Shown here one piece after another: positions 6,265-11,493 of a stretch of 11,493 nt of DNA. The notes beneath the pieces are model-generated. The model was not told the DNA's origin. It ran no database searches and saw only the letters and a program-made list of their open reading frames with translations. This DNA is from Chloroflexota bacterium (GTDB lineage: Bacteria > Chloroflexota > Dormibacteria > Aeolococcales > Aeolococcaceae). The position numbers were made by a program, and so were the translations under genes. The DNA lies in assembly GCA_003491925.1 (NCBI GenBank), contig DNAU01000168.1, positions 1-11,493 on the forward strand, given 5' to 3'. Within the stretch, counting starts at the first letter, position 1. Every line of letters starts with the position of its first letter.

Positions 6265-8490
6265 ATGATCGTCCCAATCATCAGTCCCATTGCCCTGGTG
6301 GTGCTGGCGGTGGCGACCCTCGTGCTGACTGCGCGGAGATGGCGGCGGCTCCTCCAATTGATGCGCCAATCGCGGCGGCCCGACCGGCGTGGCGGCGACC
6401 TCCGGGGGCGTGTCCGGGCCGCCCTGGTGGATGTCCTGGGCCAGGGCCGGCTGCTCCGCTGGCCCTACGCCGGGATGCTCCACGCCCTCATCTTCTGGGG
6501 CTTCTTGGTCCTGCTCACCGCCATCGCCCAGGCGATCGTCGAGGCGCTCGTCGTCGGGGTGCGGCTCGACACCATCCCGGTCGTCGCCCCGGTGCTCGCC
6601 CACCTCCAGGACATCTTCTGCGTGCTCGCGCTGACCGGGGTGCTGCTGGCCGTGTTCAACCGGCTGGCGGTCAAACCCGGCCGCTTCCGGGGCAGCCATC
6701 GCGGCGACGCCCTGCTCATCCTGGGCTGGATCGCGGCCCTGCTCGCCTGCATGGAGCTCAACTACGCGACCCTGATCGCCGAGCGCTCGCCGGAGGCGCT
6801 GGGCGCGGACCGCCCGTTGGCGGCGGCGCTCAGCCATCTCTTCACCCCGCTGGGCTCCGCCAGCGCCGGCCTGGTGACGCTCCACGGGCTGTTCTTCTGG
6901 GCCCATCTCGTACTGGTCTTCGGCTTCCTCGTCTACCTCGGATACAGCAAGCACCTGCACATCGTCACGGCCCCCATCAACGTGGTGCTGCGCGAGCAGG
7001 GACCCCGGGGGCGGCTGTGCACGGTCGACATCGAGGCGGTGATGTCGGCCCCCGACGAGCGGGATCAGCACTTCGGAGCGAGATCCTTCGAGGACTTCTC
7101 ATGGAAGGACGTGCTCGACCTCTACACCTGCACCGAGTGCGGCCGCTGCCAGAGCCACTGCCCGGCCTACCTCACCGGCAAGCCGCTCTCTCCGAAGACG
7201 CTCATCACCGACCTGCGCGGAGTCGCCGACGAGCAGCTCGGGGGCGGCTACGCCGGCAGCCGTCACAGCGCCCACGTCGACGTCAGCTGCGGCTCCGGGT
7301 CTGCGGCACCGGTCGCCGAACCGGTGATGTGGGTGACCGGCGGGGGGCCCGGATCGGTCGGCGCGCTGCCTGGCGGCTTCCAGCCGTCCTGGCTCAGCCC
7401 CGACCGGGTGAGCGCCGCGGTGGAGCGGGCGGGCGGCGGCGAACGGCCCCTCATCGGCGGCGCGATCGCGGAGGAGACGCTGTGGGCCTGCACCATGTGC
7501 GGCGCGTGCATGGACCAGTGCCCGGTCTTCATCGAGCACGTTCCCAAGATCGCCGAGATGCGGCGTCACCTGGTCCTCGACGAGTCGCGCATGCCCCACG
7601 AGGCCGAGACCGCGCTGCGCGCCATCGAGAACGTCGCCAACCCCTACGGCATCTCCCATCAGCGGAGGACCGACTGGGCCATCGGGCTCGACGTGCCGAC
7701 GCTTGCCGACCGGCCGGATGCCGAGTACGTGTACTGGGTCGGCTGCGCGGTCGCGTTCGATGAGCGGTCGCGCAGCATCGCCACCTCCCTGGTCGCCATC
7801 CTCCGGACCGCGCAGGTCGACTTCGCGGTGCTCGGTTCCGAGGAGCGCTGCACCGGTGACCCGGCGCGGCGGATCGGCAACGAGTACCTCTTCCAGGAGC
7901 GGGCTCGGCAGAACATCGAGATCCTCAACGGGCACCGGGTCCGCAAGATCGTCACCAGCTGTCCCCATTGTTTCAACACGCTCGCCAACGAGTATCCGGA
8001 CCTCGGCGGCCACTACCAGGTGATCCATCACACCGAGCTGATCGATGGGCTGATCAAGGCGGGCAGGATCGTCCTGGAGCGGCCGCTCGATGAGACCGTG
8101 ACCTATCACGACTCGTGCTACCTGGGGCGGTGGAACGGCGTCTATGCGCCGCCCCGCGACATCCTCGAACGCATTCCCGGGGTGCGGGTGGTGGAGATGG
8201 GGCGGAGCCGGCGCGAGGGGATGTGCTGCGGGGCGGGCGGAGGCCGGATGTGGATGGAGGAGGGCGCGCCCCGGGTCAACCACCGCCGGCTCGACCAGGC
8301 CCTGGAGACCGCGGCCACCAGGGTGGCGACGGCCTGCCCCTTCTGCCTGGCGATGTTCGACGAGGGGATCGCCGCCCAGGGTGCTCAGGACCGGGTCGCG
8401 GTCGATGACGTCGCCGTCTACGTCGCCCGTTCCATGCGTCGCGCCGGGGAGGGCGGTGCGAGCAGCGCCGCCCCCGGGACCTCGGGTTGA
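6265..8490 (+). CDS. EtfD-like membrane iron-sulfur oxidoreductase (ETF:menaquinone reductase type)
   Basis: This protein probably takes electrons from reduced ETF, made by acyl-CoA dehydrogenases, and passes them to membrane quinone, as proposed for mycobacterial EtfD (Rv0338c) and related DUF224/HdrD-like proteins. The product is 741 aa from ATG 6265. Five hydrophobic segments occupy the first ~230 residues, with His residues in the second and fifth (GMLHALIF, LHGLFFWAHL) that could ligate heme b as in NarI-like subunits. Two [4Fe-4S] motifs follow: C289-C292-C295-C299 and C409-C412-C415-C419. Next are two Cys-rich CCG-type domains, ERCTGDPARR...SCPHCFNTLANEYP and DSCYLGRWNGVY...MCCGAGGGRMWMEE...ACPFC. 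The start is uncertain: the frame is open to a GTG at 6190 that overlaps the hydratase stop by 11 nt, and GGAGG at 6243-6247 is 17 nt from the ATG. I chose the ATG because the first TM segment begins right after it. No etfAB lies in the window. Confidence 0.87.
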   Translation: MIVPIISPIALVVLAVATLVLTARRWRRLLQLMRQSRRPDRRGGDLRGRVRAALVDVLGQGRLLRWPYAGMLHALIFWGFLVLLTAIAQAIVEALVVGVRLDTIPVVAPVLAHLQDIFCVLALTGVLLAVFNRLAVKPGRFRGSHRGDALLILGWIAALLACMELNYATLIAERSPEALGADRPLAAALSHLFTPLGSASAGLVTLHGLFFWAHLVLVFGFLVYLGYSKHLHIVTAPINVVLREQGPRGRLCTVDIEAVMSAPDERDQHFGARSFEDFSWKDVLDLYTCTECGRCQSHCPAYLTGKPLSPKTLITDLRGVADEQLGGGYAGSRHSAHVDVSCGSGSAAPVAEPVMWVTGGGPGSVGALPGGFQPSWLSPDRVSAAVERAGGGERPLIGGAIAEETLWACTMCGACMDQCPVFIEHVPKIAEMRRHLVLDESRMPHEAETALRAIENVANPYGISHQRRTDWAIGLDVPTLADRPDAEYVYWVGCAVAFDERSRSIATSLVAILRTAQVDFAVLGSEERCTGDPARRIGNEYLFQERARQNIEILNGHRVRKIVTSCPHCFNTLANEYPDLGGHYQVIHHTELIDGLIKAGRIVLERPLDETVTYHDSCYLGRWNGVYAPPRDILERIPGVRVVEMGRSRREGMCCGAGGGRMWMEEGAPRVNHRRLDQALETAATRVATACPFCLAMFDEGIAAQGAQDRVAVDDVAVYVARSMRRAGEGGASSAAPGTSG

Positions 8491-8516
8491 CACCCGACTC
8501 GCCGGTACCGTAGTGT
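8487..8516 (+). promoter_or_regulatory. Candidate promoter for the ParA-MFS pair, overlapping the upstream stop codon
   Basis: A perfect TTGACA (8487-8492) contains the TGA stop of the EtfD-like gene. With an 18-nt spacer it is followed by TAGTGT (8511-8516). A second AT-containing element, TACCGT (8506-8511), is too close to serve as the -10. A transcript starting near 8523 would have a leader of about 108 nt before the ATG at 8631. Confidence 0.45.
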
Positions 8517-8613
8517 CCAGGCTGCCGCTCTCGGGCGGCGTCTCGTTCGTCCTCCGCTTTCGCGCGCGCTCACGAGGTTCGGTGGCCGATCACCCATCGC
8601 TGCAGCCACACCG

Positions 8614-8631
8614 ATGATGCGAGTCCTCTGA
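8614..8631 (+). CDS. Micro-ORF (Met-Met-Arg-Val-Leu) overlapping the ParA start
   Basis: ATG ATG CGA GTC CTC TGA ends at 8631, so its stop overlaps the ATG of the ParA gene as TGATG. Its last four codons encode the same Met-Arg-Val-Leu as the ParA N-terminus, because a 14-nt stretch is tandemly duplicated (ATGCGAGTCCTC at 8617-8628, ATGCGGGTCCTC at 8631-8642). It may be a translational-coupling leader or simply a duplication by-product. No strong Shine-Dalgarno precedes either start. Confidence 0.3.
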   Translation: MMRVL

Positions 8632-9707
8632 TGCGGGTCCTCGTCGTCGCCGCGAACAAGGGTGGGGTGGGCAAGTCCACCCTCGCCTTCCAGGTCGCCG
8701 CCGAGATGGCCCTGCACGGCCTGCGCGTGCTCGCCGTGGACGCCGACAAGCAGGCCGACCTCACCCGCTACGCACGCGGCCCGCGTCTCGCCGGCCTCGG
8801 GCTCGACGCCGTGATCGCCGACCCGTCGCTGGACCCACGCCCCTACATCGGGCCGGTCGCCGAGAACCTCGACCTGCTGGGCAGCTCGCCCCGGCTGGCC
8901 GAGGCCGACGAGGTCCTGAGCGCCGCCGAGGGGGGGGCCTTCTTCCTCCACCGCTGCCTCGGCGTGGTCGCCGACACCTACGACTGGGCGGTGGTCGACA
9001 CCGGCCACTCGGAGCCGATCATCGCCGCCGCGATGGTGGCGGCCGACCTGCTGCTGATGCCGACCACCGCCAGCGCCCCGGACGCCCGGCACGCCGGGGA
9101 GATGCTGCAAACCGCGACGCGGGTGCGCCGGGAGCTCGGCCTCAGCAGCGAGGGGTTGCTCCCGCGCTCGCTGATCGCGATCTGGAGGCGCCAGCACAAC
9201 GGGGTCGCCGACGGCGAGGTCATCGAGCGCCTCCAGGAGCGGTTCGGCGACCTGGTCTGCCCGGTGATCATCCCGCACAGCTCACGGATCTCCGAGGCCA
9301 ACGACCAGCGTCTCACCGTCCGCCAGCACGCCGAGATGTATGGGAGCAGCCGCGACCGGCCGCTCCGGGCCGCGGTGGAGGCCTATGCGGCGATCGCCGG
9401 CCACGTCCTGACCCGCTCCGGGGCCGCATCGGACGGTCGCTCCGGCGGAGCCGCGCCGCAGGCTGAGGTCGACTTCGACGAGCCGGACCTGACCCGACTG
9501 GCGGCGGCGATCCGCCGGCTGAAGTCCCGGCGGGGCCTGGACGACGACCAGCTCGCCGAGTTGCTGGGCCGGTCGGTCGACTGGGTCCGGCACACCCTCG
9601 CCTTCGGCGCCCGCCACCCGGAGGGTGAGGATCGCCTCACCATCCGTCCGGCTTCGCGCGCCGCCGCTCGTGATCTGGTCGGCGCACGGACGCGGTGGCG
9701 TCCCTGA
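8631..9707 (+). CDS. ParA/MinD-type P-loop ATPase with C-terminal ParB-like helix-turn-helix
   Basis: This 358-aa protein has a deviant Walker A, NKGGVGKST (residues 9-17), with signature Lys10 and P-loop Lys15. It also has an A' motif VDADKQ (36-41) and a Walker B-like WAVVDTGHSEP near residue 120. These define the ParA/SIMIBI ATPases that dimerise on ATP and position DNA, proteins or organelles. After a Gly/Ala/Ser linker (about 264-278), residues about 298-325 read LDDDQLAELLGRSVDWVRHT. This resembles the helix-turn-helix of ParB/KorB proteins, so the partner's DNA-binding element may be fused to the ATPase. No separate parB or parS is visible, which suggests an orphan ParA rather than the chromosomal ParAB locus. 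The start at 8631 gives the canonical N-terminal strand before the P-loop and has no clear Shine-Dalgarno. The 3' end overlaps the MFS gene by 13 nt. The cargo is unknown. Confidence 0.85.
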   Translation: MRVLVVAANKGGVGKSTLAFQVAAEMALHGLRVLAVDADKQADLTRYARGPRLAGLGLDAVIADPSLDPRPYIGPVAENLDLLGSSPRLAEADEVLSAAEGGAFFLHRCLGVVADTYDWAVVDTGHSEPIIAAAMVAADLLLMPTTASAPDARHAGEMLQTATRVRRELGLSSEGLLPRSLIAIWRRQHNGVADGEVIERLQERFGDLVCPVIIPHSSRISEANDQRLTVRQHAEMYGSSRDRPLRAAVEAYAAIAGHVLTRSGAASDGRSGGAAPQAEVDFDEPDLTRLAAAIRRLKSRRGLDDDQLAELLGRSVDWVRHTLAFGARHPEGEDRLTIRPASRAAARDLVGARTRWRP

Positions 9708-10906
9708 GCGCGGCCGAGGCCCCTCGCTTCACCCGCGACCGGCTCACCTGGCTCGCCTACATCAGCCTCTCGACCTACGCCTTCTACATCTACGCCCTCG
9801 GCCCGGTCGTCGCCTTCCTCCACCAGGAGCTGCACCTCACCTACACCCTGACCAGCCTTCACTCCACCCTCTGGTCGGTGGGCTCGGTGCTCGCCGGGCT
9901 GACCCTCCAGCCCCTGGCCCAACGGCTGGGCCGGCAGCGCCTCTTCTGGCTGGCCGCCGCCACCACCGGCGTGGGAGCCCTGCTCTTCATCGTCGGGCAC
10001 GCCGTCGAGGTCACCCTGCTCGCGGCGCTGGTGCTGGGCACCGGGTCCACCCTGGTGGGCGCGGTCAGCTCCGTCGTCCTCGCCGACCGCCACGGGCGGC
10101 GCAGCGACCGGGCGCTGGTCGAGGCCAACCTCGGTGCCAGCGGGGTCGGCACCTTCGTCCCGGCGCTGCTCGGCCTGCTCGCCCTGACCGCCGGCGGGTG
10201 GCGATCCGCGCTGCTGCTGCCGCTGCTGGCGCTGGGAGTGCTCTTCCTGGTGCTGGGGCGGGTCCCGATGCCCGCGCCCCCGATCACGGCCTCCGCGGCC
10301 GGGCGGCTGCCCCGGGGTTTCTGGGCCCACGTCCTGCTGGTGGCCCTCGCTGTCGGGATCGAGTTCTGCGTCCTCTTCTTCGCCGTCCCGCTGCTCAGCA
10401 CCGGCTCCCGGATCTCCACCGCCGGCGCGGCGGCGGCCCTCAGCCTCTTCGTGGCCGGGGAGCTGACCGGACGGGCGGCGGGGTCCTGGCTCACCCGCCG
10501 TCCGGGGCGCGCGATGCGGCTCATCGGCGCCGCCCTGGGGATCGCGATGGCCGGATTCCTGGCGCTCTGGCTCGTCCGGATCACCGGCATCGCGGTGGCC
10601 GCACTCTTCGTGACCGGGCTCGGGATCGGCAACCTCTACCCGCTGAGCCTCGCCCTGGCGCTGGGTGCGGGGCGCGGCAGGACCGACCAGGCGATGTCCC
10701 GGGTCCAGGTGGGGATCGGGGTGGCGATCGGCACCGCGCCGCTCCTCCTCGGCGTCCTCTCCGACCGCCTCGGAGTCATCCGCGCTCTGGCCGTCGAGCC
10801 CTGCCTGATCGTCGTCGCCGGTTTCGTGCTGCTGCTGCTGGTGCGGGCCGGGCGTAGCGAGGAGGCCGTGGTCAGGGCTCATCCGGGCGGGGGGAGCGGA
10901 TCGTAG
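9695..10906 (+). CDS. Major facilitator superfamily (MFS) transporter
   Basis: The 403-aa integral membrane protein has twelve hydrophobic segments in two sets of six and is an MFS secondary transporter of unknown substrate. Between TM2 and TM3 sits a motif-A-like loop (QPLAQRLGRQR, with Gln where Asp is usual). A related loop SDRLGVIR appears in the second half before the last TM. The segment ADRHGRRSDRALVEANLGASG before TM5 and FVAGELTGRAAG in TM8 carry buried Glu residues that could take part in proton coupling. The GTG start at 9695 overlaps the ParA gene by 13 nt and has only a weak GGA upstream. The overlap implies co-transcription and coupling with ParA. The C-terminal tail is short and cytosolic (GRSEEAVVRAHPGGGSGS). 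Family assignment is firm; the substrate cannot be named. Confidence 0.88.
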   Translation: MASLSAAEAPRFTRDRLTWLAYISLSTYAFYIYALGPVVAFLHQELHLTYTLTSLHSTLWSVGSVLAGLTLQPLAQRLGRQRLFWLAAATTGVGALLFIVGHAVEVTLLAALVLGTGSTLVGAVSSVVLADRHGRRSDRALVEANLGASGVGTFVPALLGLLALTAGGWRSALLLPLLALGVLFLVLGRVPMPAPPITASAAGRLPRGFWAHVLLVALAVGIEFCVLFFAVPLLSTGSRISTAGAAAALSLFVAGELTGRAAGSWLTRRPGRAMRLIGAALGIAMAGFLALWLVRITGIAVAALFVTGLGIGNLYPLSLALALGAGRGRTDQAMSRVQVGIGVAIGTAPLLLGVLSDRLGVIRALAVEPCLIVVAGFVLLLLVRAGRSEEAVVRAHPGGGSGS

Positions 10907-10944
10907 CAGTGCGGGGTCGGAGGGCCTCAGACCACCTGTCCAGT

Positions 10945-11034
10945 TCAGACGCTGACCACGGACACCAGGGCTTCCAGGCCCGCGAAGTCGTCCGGGTTGC
11001 GCGTGTAGAGCCAGTCCGCGCCGTCATCAACGTG
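10945..11034 (-). pseudogene. Remnant of a PIN-domain (VapC-type) toxin C-terminus
   Basis: Read on the minus strand from 11034 to the TGA at 10945-10947, the frame encodes 29 residues. These include GADWLYTRNPDDFAGLEAL and a Val-Ser-Val-Val-Ser-Val end. This is the typical last strand/helix of VapC-like PIN ribonucleases, where a (T)xN-xxDF motif near the C-terminus contributes to the acidic site. An in-frame TGA at 11035-11037 closes it upstream and no start codon is present, so the rest of the toxin and its antitoxin are missing. It is best read as a decayed toxin-antitoxin relic. The identification rests on a short motif. Confidence 0.6.
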
Positions 11035-11048
11035 TCACGGGGCGTGAC
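11034..11048. promoter_or_regulatory. 15-bp perfect inverted repeat, possible operator
   Basis: GTCACG-GGG-CGTGAC has two perfect 6-bp arms with a 3-nt centre. It lies immediately upstream of the candidate -35 of the PAS-protein gene and at the broken end of the PIN relic. It has no T-tract and is therefore not a typical terminator. The cognate regulator is unknown. Confidence 0.4.
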
Positions 11049-11076
11049 CTGACCTCGCGCCTTCAGCCGGTACGAT
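11049..11076 (+). promoter_or_regulatory. Candidate promoter of the PAS-domain protein gene
   Basis: CTGACC (11049-11054, 4/6 to TTGACA) and TACGAT (11071-11076, 4/6 to TATAAT) are spaced 16 nt. They lie 48 nt upstream of the ATG at 11124 and directly after the 15-bp palindrome. Confidence 0.4.
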
Positions 11077-11084
11077 CCCTGAGG

Positions 11085-11106
11085 AGGGGGAGCAGAGGGG
11101 GAGCAG
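11085..11106 (+). repeat. Two tandem copies of an 11-bp purine-rich unit in the 5' leader
   Basis: AGGGGGAGCAG occurs at 11085-11095 and again at 11096-11106 without a gap. It is followed by AGAGAGGAGC, so the leader of the PAS gene is nearly all purine and contains several Shine-Dalgarno-like cores. Confidence 0.85.
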
Positions 11107-11108
11107 AG

Positions 11109-11113
11109 AGGAG
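11109..11113 (+). promoter_or_regulatory. Shine-Dalgarno of the PAS-domain protein gene
   Basis: AGGAG lies 10 nt from the ATG at 11124 and only 1 nt from an in-frame GTG at 11115, so the ATG is preferred. Confidence 0.55.
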
Positions 11114-11123
11114 CGTGCGGTCG

Positions 11124-11493
11124 ATGGGCTGGATCTTCCGGCGGCTGCCGGCCGCCGACCTGCTGCGGGCGGTCAGCGTTCTCGGCGAGGGGGTGGCGGC
11201 ACTGCATCGCGGACGCTTCGTCGAGGTCAACCCCGCCCTGAGCGCGATCACCGCGTACAGCCGCGGGGAGCTGCTGGCGCTGCCCTCTCTGCTGGTGCTC
11301 GCTCCCCCGGAGGAGCGCGAGGCCCTGGCGGCCCGGCTGGCTCGTCGCGACGGCGCGGCGGCCGAGACTGAGCGCTTCGAGACCCACCTGCTCACTCGGG
11401 ATGGCCGGCGGTTGGCGGTCGAGATGGCGATCTGGTCCCCGAGTGGGGACCACCGCCGCCAGCTGGTCCTGGTGCGCGACATCTCCGCCCGCC
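11124..11493 (+). CDS. PAS-domain sensory protein, 3'-truncated by the window edge
   Basis: An open frame from ATG 11124 runs off the end (123 complete codons). Residues about 12-118 fit a PAS fold: LGEGVAALHRGRFVEVNPAL matches the PAS start where a strand leads into the N-P-A helix. This is followed by ITAYSRGELLAL, an ERFETHLLTRDGRRLAVEMA strand pair and the closing LVLVRDISAR that normally ends a PAS domain and leads into the next module. PAS domains sense ligands, redox state or light and usually regulate a C-terminal output such as histidine kinase, GGDEF/EAL or LuxR-type HTH. The output domain lies outside the window, so the activity cannot be named. Codon usage is typical of the other genes. 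A candidate promoter, a palindrome and a purine-rich leader lie directly upstream. Confidence 0.8.
   Translation, partial: MGWIFRRLPAADLLRAVSVLGEGVAALHRGRFVEVNPALSAITAYSRGELLALPSLLVLAPPEEREALAARLARRDGAAAETERFETHLLTRDGRRLAVEMAIWSPSGDHRRQLVLVRDISAR

Noticed and set aside
7162..7488. A long linker between the two [4Fe-4S] motifs as an unusual insertion
   Set aside because: From memory, EtfD-type proteins normally have about 100 residues between these motifs, so this length is ordinary.
7099..8493. A 464-residue minus-strand frame antisense to the EtfD-like gene
   Set aside because: The plus strand carries the ordered Cys motifs of the reductase; the antisense product is low complexity without recognisable domains.
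8524..8539. GCCGC-tctcgg-GCGGC hairpin as a terminator of the EtfD-like gene
   Set aside because: The stem is only 5 bp with no T-tract, and it falls downstream of the candidate ParA promoter.
9383..10882. A 499-residue minus-strand frame and a 410-residue plus-strand frame over the MFS gene
   Set aside because: Both are Arg/Pro/Gln-rich shadows. The chosen frame gives twelve clean membrane segments.

Overview
The window is strongly GC-rich throughout. Real genes use almost only G or C at third codon positions and start on either ATG or GTG. A thymidylate kinase gene translationally coupled to a DarA/PstA-type cyclic-di-AMP receptor is an arrangement known from Firmicutes and Chloroflexota-type bacteria. 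Together with the very high GC, the EtfD-type membrane iron-sulfur reductase and the secreted Gly-rich/Ig-like protein, it suggests a chromosomal segment from a high-GC, possibly soil, bacterium of the Chloroflexota/Dormibacterota neighbourhood. An actinobacterium is the main alternative. This placement is inference from gene content only.

Layout, left to right. (1) 1-865: 3' part of tmk overlapping by 4 nt with darA. (2) 1037-2293: a secreted or surface Gly-rich protein with an Ig-like module and a C-terminal membrane anchor. (3) 2306-2902, minus strand: a 198-aa coiled-coil protein of unknown function, convergent with the Gly-rich gene and divergent from the next. (4) 3088-5331: a PAS-GAF-GGDEF-EAL cyclic-di-GMP enzyme carrying an 18-bp tandem repeat inside its GAF region. 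(5) 5427-8490: enoyl-CoA hydratase followed by an EtfD-like membrane iron-sulfur oxidoreductase, a fatty-acid beta-oxidation unit in which the second protein would pass electrons from ETF to the quinone pool. (6) 8631-10906: a ParA-type ATPase with a C-terminal ParB-like helix-turn-helix, overlapping a 12-TM MFS transporter. (7) 10907-11123: an intergenic stretch holding a degraded PIN/VapC toxin C-terminus on the minus strand, a 15-bp palindrome, a candidate promoter and an 11-bp tandem duplication. (8) 11124-11493: the N-terminus of a PAS-domain protein running off the window.

Both cyclic-dinucleotide systems appear here (a c-di-AMP receptor and a c-di-GMP turnover enzyme), but they are not in one operon. 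I see no complete mobile element, CRISPR array, tRNA or rRNA. The points most worth a second look are the ParA+HTH fusion with its duplicated micro-ORF start, the PIN-domain relic, the in-frame minisatellite in the GAF domain, and the Gly-rich surface protein with a VPTSG-type C-terminus. None of these amounts to a demonstrated new system.
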